Source: Nyssa sinensis
Taxonomy: Eukaryota > Streptophyta > Magnoliopsida > Cornales > Nyssaceae
Assembly: GCA_008638375.1 (NCBI GenBank)
Contig: CM018035.1
Coordinates: 36,760,824-36,824,823, forward strand
Length of the DNA stretch: 64,000 nt
Direction of reading: 5' to 3'
Below, one piece after another: positions 35,155 through 46,134 of the stretch (positions within the stretch are counted from its first letter, which is position 1; each line of letters starts with the position of its first letter). The notes below the pieces were generated by a model. The model ran no database searches and was not told where the DNA came from. It worked only from the letters and a program-made list of their open reading frames with translations. A program made the position numbers and the translations under genes.

Positions 35155-37143
35155 TGTCACGACCCGAAACCCACCCTATGCGGATCTCGTATTGCAACTG
35201 CCACCCTTCAGCCCGGGGGTCTTAGGGCGAGGCTCACATAAGCGACAGTATCGGACGGCGGTGCGGCCTGTGTTTGCGGAAGCGTGAAAAACTTTTTTTT
35301 TCTTATTTTAATTTCCTGCACATTCACCTGGTACTACCGCTCTTCAGAACAGTACACATGATATTACATTCAGAGCATAATAAAACTTAAAGACTTTATA
35401 AATAATATATGTTCAGCTGCCCCGTGGGGCTTAATACATAACAGTCTTACTATCTTCTAACACAAGAGTGACTACTAGAATTCCATAGTACTTCCCAAAC
35501 TACCAGTCCTGTAAGTAGCTGCTTATGCCCTTCCTCAAAATAGGCAAAGCTCTAATCATCATCATTATCATCAAAAATCAGGACTACCATCAGTCACCTG
35601 AGGGGTCGAATAAAATCCGGGTAGACTAATCTAAGCTTGTGAGTAATTCCAGCATTTGTCATGGGTTTTCAATTGGCAGTGGTTAGTATAAGAGATTTTA
35701 TAAAACAATCACTACCAATTGCTCATATACTTTGAACACAGAATATATGCATTCTTTAAAACAGATAGCTTGAAACATTTAAAGAAATCAAGCTTAACAT
35801 GTACTTCTTCAAATAGAGTATATGAACTTCAAAACATGTAGATATGCATAGTAAAATGAGGGTAAAACATGCTTCCATTTTCACACATATCATTTTATCA
35901 CTTTCATTAGTAGAATCCATTTTGAACTAGATTCTCATTTTTCTTTTCGTGGAGATATCTCATGCCTGGGGGATTAAATCCTGCTACCTGGCATTTATTC
36001 GTGTCATAGTTGAGTTCTGAAGAAACCTAACGCCGTATGTGGTGCTTATGCACAGTTTATCTTGCATTACCAATGGCAATAGAAGGTATGAAATGCTTAC
36101 AATAAATGTTATTTAAAAACATCAAAACATGGCCTCCCTGTAGTTGCATTTAAATACATTTAACATATGACTTCTTCAAATAGATGCTTTTATGAGCATT
36201 TAACAAAATGTTCATGACTTCATAATAAATCATCAAATACTTGGAATATGAAAATTCAAAATACTTAAAGAGATTTTGAACTTAAAACTTCTTCAAATTC
36301 ATGGAGTTAAATCTCCATTTCAAATACAGGGTTACTCACCTTCACCTCAGGGTTGGCGCTATTGTTGTGCCTTCCCTTTGCCCTTTTTCAACCTAAAATA
36401 ATTTATGAAAATTTCATAAATTTCACATGTATTTAAATCAACTTGTGATCTTAATCTATTCTTAGACTACGTAAGCCTAGTTCTATGATAGGTTTATTAT
36501 TCAGAATTAAACTAACTCATAATGATTTATAGCTGTATTACATATCTATTTACTTGATGTGCTTTAATGATAAATAGATATTACCTTTGAATCATGTCCT
36601 TAAGCGTTTCAGTATTTTCCCTTTCTTCCTCCTCTCTCAATGCTTCTTCAACAAGTTTCCTTACTGCTGCTTCTTTCATCAATCGTCCCATTGGGACAAT
36701 TGGGGTTTTGTACATAAATGGCCTCACAGAGAGGACCTGATAATTCTTGGCGATATTTATCTTTCTTCTTATTACTTTACTCTCCCATATCAACTCATCT
36801 ATGAAGGCTTCTTGGGTCTTATCCATGATGATTATTCGAGCCTTAACCTAAGACACAATTTAACGTGTTAGGAATTAAACTTCATTTCAATTTATACTCT
36901 TCTGGTAGCTCCATTAATTTTAAGTTTGATTTTATTATTTCACATGTTCACGTGTCATGTCTTTTTGTAATTTATTTCAAAATACGGACCCCATTATTTA
37001 GCCCAGAACATTGAATAACGTTCTAGTTTACAGTTACATGAATTTATGCTATTCATCAAATTTTATATCTCTTTATTATAAGTACCTCTTTTGGTCAAAT
37101 AGTTTCTACCATTGAGTCCGGAACATCGAAGAAAGTCAACTTA
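35155..37143 (-). repeat. Giant LTR E, truncated at its right end
   Basis: It starts TGTCACGACCCGAAACCCAC after the flank ACCAC (35150-35154). The head matches LTRs A-D, but the interior is divergent. It breaks off near 37143, where the 60-bp array of the Tat element begins, after the 'gagtccggaacatcgaagaaagtc' block that matches LTRs A and B. In minus sense the conserved intron is present: donor AAG|GTGAGTAAC (36339), acceptor CGACCCCTCAG (boundary 35598). A possible two-exon ORF lies upstream in the same sense (36847-36359). The partner end and target duplication cannot be found. Confidence 0.75.
36359..36847 (-). CDS. Possible spliced small ORF inside LTR E, unknown function
   Basis: On the minus strand an acceptor-like TGTGTCTTAG precedes an open exon 36847-36585 with an internal ATG at 36826. 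It reads MDKTQEAFIDELIWESKVIR, later FMYKTPIVPMGRLMKEAAVR, then a Glu/Arg-rich helix (EEALREEEERENTETLKDMI). A donor AG|GTAATATC and an acceptor AATTATTTTAG bound a 192-bp intron; the second exon 36392-36359 adds LKKGKGKAQQ and a TAG stop. Phases agree across the intron, giving 91 residues from the ATG. Composition is protein-like: soluble, charged, with a basic C-terminus. I do not recognise the family. It may be a captured host gene piece or a chance ORF; the original 5' exons are unknown. Confidence 0.35.
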
Positions 37144-37795
37144 GACCCTCTTGCATGGGCTGCAAGGTTTTTAGGGTCTGTGCATTGAGATGGACCAAAC
37201 CTATAACACTTGCATGGGCTGCAAGGTTTTTAGAGGTCTGTACATTGAAATGGACCAGACCTGTAACACTTGCATGGGCTGCAAGGTTTTTAGGGGTCTG
37301 CACATTGAGATGGACCAGACCTATAACACTTGTATGGGCTGCAAGGTTTTTAACGGTCTGCACATTGAGATGGACTAGACCTGTAACACTTGCATGAGCT
37401 GCAAGGTTTTTAGGGGTCTGTATATTAAGATGGACTAGACCTGTAACACTTGCATGGGCTGCAAGATTTTTAGGGGTCTGAATATTAAGATAGACCAGAC
37501 TTATAACACTTGCATAGGCTGCAAGGTTTTTAGGGGTCTGAATATTAAGATGGACCAAACCTATAACACTTGCATGGGCTGCAAGGTTTTTAGGGGTCTG
37601 TACATTGAGATGGACCAGACCTGTAACATTTGCATAGGTTGTAAGGTTTTTAGGGGTCTGTATATTAAGATGGACCAGATCTGTAACACTTGCATAGGCT
37701 ACAAGGTTTTTAGGGGTTTTGAATATTAAGATGGACTAGACCTGTAACACTTGCATGGGCTTGCAAGGTTTTTAAGGGTCTGTACATTGAGATGG
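37144..37795. repeat. 60-bp tandem array, about 11 units
   Basis: Units of exactly 60 bp ('cttgcatgggctgcaaggtt...acattgagatggaccag...ctgtaaca') run in register with small variation. Because 60 is a multiple of 3, open frames appear on both strands (such as repeats of HLNIQTPKNLAAHASVTG on the minus strand); these are not genes. The array sits 3' of the integrase, where Tat elements commonly carry such arrays. The core 'gatggaccagacctg' is shared with the 45660-46134 array. Confidence 0.92.
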
Positions 37796-37825
37796 AAATA
37801 CCCGGTGGAGACGAAGAAAAGAAAA

Positions 37826-38977
37826 GATCTTATTGATAATACTTCTGTAAGTGTTTTACATTCCAGGGCTTAGGCACAAGTTTCCCAGATATGTCTTCCA
37901 AACAGTATGCGGTAGGTCTGACAATTTTCGTTACTCGGTATAGGCCTTCCTAGTTGGGTGATAGCTTTCCTATGGTAGGATCCTTGGTGTTCGGGAACAT
38001 TCTTATTAAGATGAAGTCTCCAACCTGAAAGTTGAAGGGTTTCAACCCTTGTTTCAAACGGTTGGCTATCCTGTGCTGATTGCCTCCATTCTGATTCTAG
38101 TCTGGTCTCGCTTCTCTTTAAGAAGGTCCAGGTTTTCTGCAAGTTTCTTATTATTAGTTTCTAGGTCGAATGCTTTCGTCCTCAAGGTAGGCATTCTGAT
38201 CTCAATAGGGATTATTACTTCTGAGCCACAGGCAAGTGAAAATGGAGTTTCAAAAGTCGGTGTTCTTCTCGTGGTCTTATAGGCCCAGAGCACACCAGGG
38301 AATTCTTTAATCCATCTTCCCTTAGCTTCCTCCAACCTTTTCTTAAGACCATCAAGGATCGTTCAGTTGGTGACTTCCGCTTGACTGTTGGCTTGAGGAT
38401 GCCCAGGTAAAGCAAAGTGATGACTTATGTGCAGGTTTTTACAAAATTTCTGAAGACTTTCCCTGCAAACTGTGTTTCATTATCTGTAATAATAACACGC
38501 GGTATGCCGAACCTATAGACAATGTTCTTCCAGGTGAAGTTTTTGACTTCCGTCTCTATGATATGTGTTAGAGGCTCAGCCTCTGCCCATTTGGAGAAGT
38601 AGTCAATGGCAACCAAAAAATATCTCCTATTTGGGGTGGCCTTTGGCAGTGGCCCTACGATGTCCATTCCCCATTGAGCAAAGGGCCATGGGCTGGCTAT
38701 AGGGATGAGCTCATGGTGAGGTTGGTACTGATACGGAGCAAATCTTTGATATTTGTCACACTTCCGAACGTACTCCTTGGCTTGTTTCAGCATGCTAGGA
38801 CAATAGTAGCCTTGTGTTAGAGCTCGGTGGGCCAGGGTTCTGCCACCATTTTGGTTGCCATAGATTTCTTCGTGTATTTCGGCCAAGACATATTGTGACT
38901 CTTCTAGGGCCAAGCACTGCTACAACGGGCGAGAGTAAGATCTGCGGTAGAGCTTTCCATTTACAATCAGCTACCAA
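37826..38977 (-). pseudogene. Tat element integrase (broken)
   Basis: The minus strand encodes a zinc-binding part (HRALTQGYYCPSMLKQAKEY, then CDKYQRFAPYQYQPHHEL) and the catalytic core with D at MDIVGPLPKATPNRRYFLVA, then YFSKWAEAEPL and IPRVIITDNETQFAGKVF. WIKEFPGVLWAYKTTRRTPT follows in another frame. The C-terminal part reads FPNTKDPTIGKL, then NWEGPYRV and LVPKPWNVKHLQKYYQ before a stop near 37826. Frameshifts at about 38430 and 38070 break it. In an active element it would insert cDNA into the genome. Confidence 0.88.
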
Positions 38978-39282
38978 GCTGCCCTGATTCGGATTCTTCT
39001 CGCCTTGTTCCTATCTTCTGGGAGAAGCCCCCCTTTAATGTATTGAAGGATAGGAGTCATCCAATTTTGGGTCTGCTCAGTAATTTGGGTTACTTGAACC
39101 TCTTCTATGCTTGGCCTCGGCTAGTGAGAGATCTTCAAAGTGGAATCTCCTTCTGTTTTGAGGTGAGAGGCCATGTTTGCCAATGCATCGACCCTTGAGT
39201 TATGACCTTTTTTGATTTTTTTGTATAGTGAATCATAGAAGGAGCGCTTTAGTGAATTAACCAGCTTTGCGTACCGAAGCAT

Positions 39283-39795
39283 TTAGTCTTCTTTGATGGA
39301 AAATTCTCCTTGAACTTGGCTTACTACTAGTTGAGAATCAAAGAAGACCTCAAGGTTTTGGGCTTTGCATTCAACAACCAACTTCATTCTAAGAATAAGG
39401 GCTTCGTATTCAACTTCATTGTTGGAGGCTCTGAATCCCAAACTCACGGCCTTTTCAGCTATAAGTCCCTCAGGGAATCGTAATACCATGCCTACACTAG
39501 AACCTCAGTCTATAGATGATCCAACAGTGTAGAGCTACCATGTAGCCGAGCTCTTATAGATCTATGCCTTATTATTCAGTGCTAGGGTGAACTCAGCGAC
39601 AAAATCGGCCAAGGCTTGTCCTTTAATGGAGGTCTGTGGAATATAGGATATATCAAATTCCCCCTAATTCCACAGACCATTTGACTAATCGCCCTGAGAC
39701 TTCAGGCTTTCTTAGGACTGATTTTAGTGGATATGCCATTGGAATTTCTATAGGATGTGCTTGGAAGTAAGGTCAGAGTTTTCGTACAGAAATGA
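39283..39795 (-). pseudogene. Tat element archaeal-like RNase H
   Basis: The frame VLRFPEGLIAEKAVSLGFRA, SNNEVEYEALILRMKLVVEC, then NLEVFFDSQLVVSQVQGEFS shows the E-x-E-Y-x-A-L and D-S-Q-L-V-V-x-Q-V-x-G motifs of the RNase H found in Tat-clade elements. The part before 39489 is degraded by stops. 38978-39282 links to the integrase and is also broken. Confidence 0.8.
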
Positions 39796-40257
39796 TTAGG
39801 GCAAAAGCCAGCTTTTCGATCTCGGGGGTACATTTTTTTTTGCATCTACCAGTGCTTTGCTCACATAGAATATGGGCTTCTGGACTCCCCTATCTTGTCT
39901 AATCAGAGCAGAACTGACTGCATTCTCTGAAGCTGCAAGATAGAAGAGCAGTTTCTCCCCTTGGATTGGTTTTGATAAGAGCTCGAGGGAAGCCAGGTAT
40001 TCCTTTAACCCCTGAAAGGCCTTTTCACATTCTTCGGACCATTTTAAGGCTCGGTTACCCTTTAGAGCTTTGAAAAACGGTAGGCAACAATCTGTAGATT
40101 TGGAGATGAATTTGTTCAAAGCCGCAACTCTCCCATTCAGAGCTTGAATGTCTTTCTTGGTCTTTGGGGATTCTAGATCGATCAAGGCTTTTATTTGAGC
40201 AGGGTCTGCTTCAATACCTCTTTGAGAGACAATGTATCCTAAGAACTTCCCCTTTTG
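39796..40257 (-). pseudogene. Tat element RT C-terminal part and RNase H-like domain
   Basis: The frame GKFLGYIVSQRGIEADPAQI, ALIDLESPKTKKDIQALNGR, VAALNKFISKSTDCCLPFFK, then FYLAASENAVSSALIRQDRG is the gypsy RT thumb and the start of the RT-linked RNase H. It joins the 42044-42212 frame (LNPLKCTFRVTK) when the 40258-42043 insertion is removed. Confidence 0.88.
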
Positions 40258-42043
40258 GAAGCACATCGTTAACAGTCCAAAAAATTAACCTTACTTCTTA
40301 ACACAATAAAAGAAAACAAACATAATAGCTAGATGAGTAAGGGTTCGAACCCACAGAGAGTGTTCACAATTTATTTTTTATTTATTCTGACCAATTCTAA
40401 ACTGGAATTCAATTAATAACAAAACAATAAATAGGGGGGTTGGAGTTCTGATCAAACTAAGGGGTTGGAATTCTGATCAAACTAATTATGATTAAAAACT
40501 AAATTAATAACAAAAATCAATGAATTAAAACTTCAGTTCTTCGGTTCAATCTTACCCCTCGCAGTTAATGGAACAATCAATCAACTATAACATTATTCCA
40601 CCCTTCAATGAATCTAATAATCCTAGGTAACCATCAAGCTCTACTACTCGAAATTTCCCTTAATTCCTCACTAATGAACACAAGCTCTTCATTAGATTCT
40701 AACCATTAGAGAATTTAAAACAAGTTGTCTAAATTTAATATAATGGCAGCGTTAATCAAGGAATTAGATTATTCTAAGAACAATCATACAAGTTCGGACT
40801 GTTTTACTTAAATCATGATAATCATAGCAATAAACAAAAGCTTGTCCACAATCATCTATCACTATTTGCCACAATTGATTAGGAACCATAATCAATTATG
40901 TAATATTCCTTCCTAGATCTAGCAATTGGTAATAATCTGATCAATTTAATAGGCCTTGATTAAATCAATCAAACCAAATAATAATTAAACAATTTAAAAT
41001 AGATTATCATGAATAGATTTATAAGAAAATGGAGAAATAATGTTACTGATTTGATTCAACTATCAAACTGCAATGAAGGTTCCAATCCCTTGAACTGAAT
41101 TGGAAAATCTAGCCTAACATACTTGAATAAGAAAACCCTAATAATTTATTTGTGTTTCTCTTCCTCTTCTTCGTCCGTCCTTTCATTGCAGCGCCGCACA
41201 TACTGCCATTTTTTTTCTCCCTCTAGAAACAGCGCCTCACATCTTTTATACCTGCCTCAAATTTTGACTTCCTTTCCTTTTTTTTCCTTCAGCCATGCGC
41301 CCTAGCTTTCCAACCCGGACATCCCTTTAAAGCCCAACATGAAGCCCAGCCCAGATTTTAGCCAAGCCTCCAAGCTGCTGCTTCTATTCCTCTTTCTTTT
41401 TCTTTGGTCAGCCGCCCACTCCTTTTTCTTATATTGTTTCATGCGCCAGGTCCTGGACCCACTTTTTTTTTTTGCTTTTCTCTTTCTTTTTTACTTTTTC
41501 CTTGCGCAGTCCACTTTCAAAACATATTGACAGAAATCACTAAAATCGTGCTAGAACTTGTGAGCTATTCTTCTATCTAATAACGACTGAATCTTGATTT
41601 AGGCTCTTGATGAAAGGTGAGCCCTGGATGAGTAGATAAATTTAGGCTTTTGAATCACCTGATTTAGACTTTGAAAACTCAAGTTATGACCCACTGAGTT
41701 TTACTGGTTCGGATAAGAATCCAACTCTAATCAGGATTCAGATCAGCTTTCCAGGCCTGACTTTAAACCAATGTTTGGAGGCCCAAAGCTTAAGACGTCC
41801 TCTAAAAACTTCATGAAGACCACTTTCTCATTCTGAAACTCTAACGCCATCCAAACCTCAATTGAAGCTCCATAGATCGAATCTGCCTAAAGCTAAAAAT
41901 TGCACAATATACTTCATATCTATTCTTTTACCTTCAATGCTTCCCTAATTCAAGAAACATATTAATCAGCTCACTTAAACAGAAAATATGTCATAAAACT
42001 AAATATAAAGGAATTAAAAATATTAAATATTATGCTCTTATCA
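40258..42043. mobile_element. 1.79-kb noncoding insertion in the Tat RT
   Basis: CTTTTG occurs at 40252-40257 and 42044-42049. Removing the insert plus one copy restores a continuous RT frame (CTFRVTKGKFLGYIV). The ends can also be read as TG...CA with a 4-bp duplication (CTTT). The 1786 bp contain no domain; there is a pyrimidine-rich segment at 41140-41500 and AT-rich flanks. A solo LTR or another short noncoding retroelement is likely; the class is not settled. Confidence 0.75.
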
Positions 42044-42620
42044 CTTTTGTTACCCTAAAGGTGCACTTCAAGGGATTTAGCTTCATCTTGTGTTGCTTCA
42101 AGATGTCAAATGTTTGACCTAAGTGCTGAAGGTGGCTGCTCTTTCGTAGGCTTTTGAACAGCATGTCATCAATGTAAACCTCCATTGTACTGCCGATCAG
42201 AGGACTAAACATCTTGTTGACTAGACGCTAATATGTTGCCCCAGTGTTTTTCAGTCCAAACGGCATCACTCTATAGCAGTAGAGACCTCGTTCGGTAATG
42301 AAGGTTGTCTTTTCTTAGTCTGGTGAGTACATCTGGATCTGGTTGTATCTAGAGTAAGCATCCATGAAGCTCATAAGTTCATGCCCTGCGTTGCGTTGAC
42401 TAGTTAGTCAATCCTTGGGAGAGAAAGCTGTCTTTGGACAAGCCTTGTTGAGGTCTGTATAATCAACACAGACTCTTCACTTGCCATTTTTCTTTTTTAC
42501 CAGAACAGAATTGGCAAGTCATTCTGGATAGAATACCTCTCGTATCATCTTAGCTTCCAGTAACCTCCGGACTTCCTCGTTAATGATCTGATGGCATTCT
42601 GGAACAAGCGTCCACCTCTT
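42044..42620 (-). pseudogene. Tat element reverse transcriptase core (broken)
   Basis: The minus strand encodes SVLVKKKNGK (after an aberrant FC), DLNKACPKDSF in degraded form, then HWGNILAST and MEVYIDDMLFKS, the Y-x-D-D catalytic motif being YIDD at about 42160-42175. Stops and frameshifts are frequent in 42220-42600. Upstream it meets gag directly without a protease. Confidence 0.82.
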
Positions 42621-42624
42621 CTAT

Positions 42625-43958
42625 CTAACCGGAGGGAAGCATTAAAGGTAATCCCGGAGTAACACAAACTCTTTTATCCAATAAAGCTGCCATGTCAGCA
42701 GGAGGACTCTTTTTTAGGGAATCCCGGAAGCCCCCCTGATCAAGACCAGAGGTCAGAGCAGCAACTAAGAAGCTTGGACTGCAATCTGTGATCTTGGTGA
42801 GCTCGGCATTAAACCGTGCGATGTACCCCCTGAGAGATTCCCCTTTTGTCTGCTTTATGTTCAGCAAGAACTCTGGGCCCTTCCTCAACCTTCTACTTGT
42901 CATGAACCGGTCAAGGAATCGTCTGCCGAGCTCAAAGAAGCTGGAGACTGAGCTTGGGGGAAGGTGGTGAAACCACTTCAGGGCAGTCCCTTTAAGGCTG
43001 GTGACAAATGTTCGGCACATGAAGACGTCAGTGGCCCCGTGTAATGCCATGGTGTGCTGATAATAAGAGAAATGGTCCCTTGGGTCACTAGTCCCGTCAT
43101 AGAGAGTGAACTTTGTTGGGACAACAAATTTCTTTGGTCGCTCCTCGGCCATGATAGCGGGGGCGAACGGCGTGGAGAGCCTTCCGAGCAGCCTGGCTAG
43201 CTCGTCCTGTTGGGAGGGATGCGAACTCCTCTCGCAACGGCAATGTGGTCCATAGAGTCTGCGACCTCTTCAACCCTCCGTGGGTCCCTAGGCGGTATTG
43301 GTTGTTGCGAGTCTTGCCTCACAACCTCAGCACCCGTGTGGACAGGACAGCCTTGACTCATGATAGGAAGATGATTTCGGTCTTTATGTGCTGGGGGAAT
43401 TGGTGTTGCTTGAGGTTAGAACTCTTACGGCACCAGATTTGCCCCTAAAGCCACTGGAGTTTGAACCCTTATTGTACTCCGTAGTGGGCGTCCAAACAAA
43501 GGCTGTATCCCCCACCTACACACCGTTGATGGCTGGGGGTCTCCACTAGCGTGGGTGGTACCTTGGGGATACACCGGTTGTTCCCTGGGAGCCTCTCCAT
43601 GGGATGCTCTGCCCATGGTTACAGTAGGAGGCTGTGTTCTCTGTTCAGCTGCATTGAGGGGTGGGTTTGAAGGAATGGTTCCGTGGTTCTGGGTAAGCAT
43701 CGCCAGAGTTTTGGAAATGGCAAGAAGTTGTTCCTGCATTAGCCCATTCTGTCGCTTAACTTGGTCGAGCTACTGCTACATGGGATCAGATGATTGTCCC
43801 CTCCCTCTTCTGACGAGAGGTCGGTTTGGAAGATTTTGAGCGTTCTTCCTTGGACGGAGATTAAGCCATGATATTCTGGTAAGAAGGACTATGAGTTCGC
43901 TTTCAAAGAAAGGAACTTTACGGTGAGGAAAGATTGTCGTTCCCATAGACAGTGCCAA
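42625..43958 (-). pseudogene. Tat element gag
   Basis: The best frame (43152-42625) reads VPTKFTLYDGTSDPRDHFSY, then MCRTFVTSLKGTALKWFHHL, FFELGRRFLDRFMTSRRLRK and LNIKQTKGESLRGYIARFNA, the retrotransposon gag domain of Tat-type gypsy elements. An N-terminal part lies at 43958-43425 in other frames (MQEQLLAISKTLAMLTQNHG). The C-terminus, zinc knuckle and protease seem deleted, since the frame changes after LLDKR and ends at 42625. Confidence 0.85.
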
Positions 43959-43963
43959 ACTAA
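43940..43963 (-). other. Tat element primer-binding region
   Basis: Immediately after the 5' LTR the minus strand reads TTTGGCACTGTCTATGGGAA, resembling the 'TTGGCGCCGTCTGTGGGAA' type found next to the LTR of many plant gypsy elements. The exact tRNA is not assigned. Confidence 0.55.
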
Positions 43964-44445
43964 TGCTGCACTTTTTTGATCAGTGGGCTCCACTCTCCTA
44001 CGCCTACCCAACAGTCAAAGAAAGAGATCAGAAGGCCACCAGGTTGGCTTCGGTGGCACTGCTCCGATGATAAGTCAGTAAACTGAATTGAAAGACTGTA
44101 ATTAAAAGTGATTGAATGAGCATAAATGTAACAACGTACCTTAGGGTTTTATTTATAGGCTGTGGATTTCTTAAGTTGATTAGGATTTGGAGTCATGAAA
44201 GTAAGAATTTGATTGTCAGAGAATAGCAGTTACCAATTGGAACACTGTGCTCCATGAATAGCAGTTTCCTTGTTGAACGCTGTTTTCTTATCCTTAGCTC
44301 GGCAGGGTGCTTAAGGTGGTGATGAGCTCGGAACCTTCTTCTGAATAGGTTCAGTGCCTCCCGAGCTGAGAGTGGTCTGAGGGCTTCTCGGTCTTCCGAT
44401 CTATGAGCTCTGAAGGCCTTGTGCTTAAACCTGCTCTCGATGACA
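43964..44445 (-). repeat. Tat element 5' LTR (482 bp)
   Basis: In sense it starts TGTCATCGAGAGCAGG and ends AGTGCAGCA. A TATA-like 'cctataaataaaaccc' in sense lies near 44150-44165. It is related in ends, length and layout to the LTR at 45022-45522, but not close in sequence. The right flank is TTTGG; the mate flank is lost. Confidence 0.65.
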
Positions 44446-45021
44446 TTTGGTTACTCTATAGGCACACGTGTCATATAGAGACTGGTTTGTCATGTTGTGG
44501 TATACGAGACTCTTATTTTAAATGTGAAGGGATGTTTACTCTGTTGATCGGGTATTTTTTACCATGAGGATTCAAATGTTATTTGATATATCTATTCTGT
44601 TTACAAAAGGCATGATTTATTGCAAGCAGTGATTCAAATGCATTAAAAATATTTTATTTAATGCCATTACTCAAAAAATGAAAACCATTATTTTAATATG
44701 AGATCTCTTCACTCTACTAAGTTAATGTATCATAATGTCACGTGGTTGTGTATCATTGATGCTTGATTTTAGCATATTACCCACGCTACCTAGTGTTCCG
44801 TATTGCACAAAAAATGTCGACCAATTCTCTATCGTTATGATGATAATAGTCGTATCATACCAATTTCGTATCGTTATGACAATAATAGTCGTATCATTGT
44901 GGCAATAGTAATGTGCATCTAAACCTCGTGTTTTACTAAAAAATATTTATTTTGTATTCTATTTCCAATTTGAGCAATATCATTGAAATAATTGTTGATC
45001 AAGAAACTATTTCATAGTTGA
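44446..45021. other. Unassigned segment between two Tat LTRs
   Basis: 576 bp of AT-rich DNA with no recognisable gene. It contains an imperfect direct duplication of about 42 bp ('tatcgttatga..ataatagtcgtatcat') at 44828-44905. It may be an older insertion target. Confidence 0.5.
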
Positions 45022-46134
45022 TGCTGCAAAAAACAGCACCGGTCGATTCGACGATTTAGTAAGAGGACCTGCAAAAAGAAAAGGAGGACCCTCCGACGAT
45101 CAAGTCAGTAAAGAGGAAACAAATAAATATAAAGAATATGTGTAAAAGAATGTGATTGTGTATGTGATTGATTGTCTTTGAGCATGCCTGGCCCCTTTAT
45201 TTATAGGGTTGAGAGTCATTGATTTTAGCAGTTTCCTATATTGAATAGAATTCCCTCTTTGTTTGATAAGGTTAAAAGATATGTGATAATCTTCCTAATT
45301 GAGATAGGATTTCTTTCCTATTTAAAAGACTTACGCTCCAAGATATATTTCTTGTTCTGAGGTTGGAAGTCTATGGAAGAAGGTGACCAATTCGGAACTC
45401 CTTCTACTCTAGAGGCAGTGTTTTGGAGGTAGCTCTGAAGGCAGCTGCTCTAGAGGCGGTGTTCTGGAGGCAGCTACTCTGCTAAGTCTGTTAGCTCTGG
45501 CGGCGCATTTTATGGCTCATCAGTTACTCCCCCCCTCCCCTCCGAGCCTCAGTTCTGTGAGATTCGTGCAGAGTTGAGGTTAGGATTTTTGAAGGGTCAC
45601 GCGTACTTGATGATTTATAATATACTATCCTGCAACACTTGGAAATAAAACAAGGTTTTTATAAAGGTCGGTAGGGTGAGAAAAATGGACCAAACCTGAG
45701 GGTCAGTACATTTAGATGAACTAAGCCTACAACACTTGTAATGGATACAAGGCTTTAGGGGTTAATAAGATGGACCAGAATTAGGGGTCTGTGCATTAAA
45801 ATGGACCAGACCTGAGGGTCTGTGCATTAAGATGGACCAGACCTAGGTGTTTGTGCATTAAGATGGACCAGACCTGGGGGTCTGTGCATTAAGATGGACC
45901 AGACCTGAGGGTCTATGTATTAAGATGGACCAGACCTAAGTCTGTGCATTAAGATGGACCAGACCTGAGTGTTTGCATTAAGATGGACCAACCTGAGTCG
46001 GTGCATTAAGATGGAACAGACCTGAGTCTATGCATTAAGATGGACCAGACCTGAGTTAGTGCATTAAGATGGACCAGACTTGAGTCTGTACATTACGATG
46101 GACCAGACTTGAGGGTCTGTGCATTAAGATGGCC
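45022..46134 (-). mobile_element. 3' end of a second Tat-type element: LTR, polypurine tract, array
   Basis: 45022-45522 is a 501-bp LTR that in sense starts TGATGAGCCATAAAA and ends TTTTTGCAGCA, with a TATA-like 'ccctataaataaagggg' near 45190-45210. Directly upstream in sense is a strong purine tract (GGAGGGGAGGGGGGGAG; 45525-45545). Beyond it an array of about 30-bp units ('ggtctgtgcattaagatgga...') runs from about 45660 into the assembly gap. The order array, purine tract, LTR is that of a minus-strand Tat 3' end. The rest is lost in or beyond the gap. Confidence 0.7.
45660..46134. repeat. About 30-bp tandem array running into the gap
   Basis: Units of 27-31 bp built on 'gtgcattaagatggaccagacctgag' repeat at least 12 times, with length variation. 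The core is shared with the 60-bp array at 37144-37795. The array is cut by the Ns, so its real length is unknown. Confidence 0.9.

Larger units (their letters stand above)
37144..44445 (-). mobile_element. Tat-type Ty3-gypsy element, 3' end missing
   Basis: Reading the minus strand: 5' LTR (43964-44445), primer-site region, gag, RT, archaeal-like RNase H, integrase, then a 60-bp tandem array (37144-37795) where the element breaks off against LTR E. No polypurine tract or 3' LTR follows the array. The gag type, RNase H type and 3' array fit the Tat/Ogre/Retand lineage. The protease is missing: gag passes into RT within about 30 bp near 42610. A 1.79-kb insertion (40258-42043) splits the RT. 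No domain is intact. Confidence 0.85.

Noticed and set aside
37136..37729. Open frames of 60-140 residues on both strands with 20-residue protein repeats
   Set aside because: They are produced by a 60-bp tandem DNA array whose period is a multiple of three, so frames stay open in several phases. There is no retroelement or host domain.
37144..37795. Regularly spaced repeats suggesting a CRISPR array
   Set aside because: The whole 60-bp unit is conserved, there are no unique spacers, and the context is a plant Tat retrotransposon.
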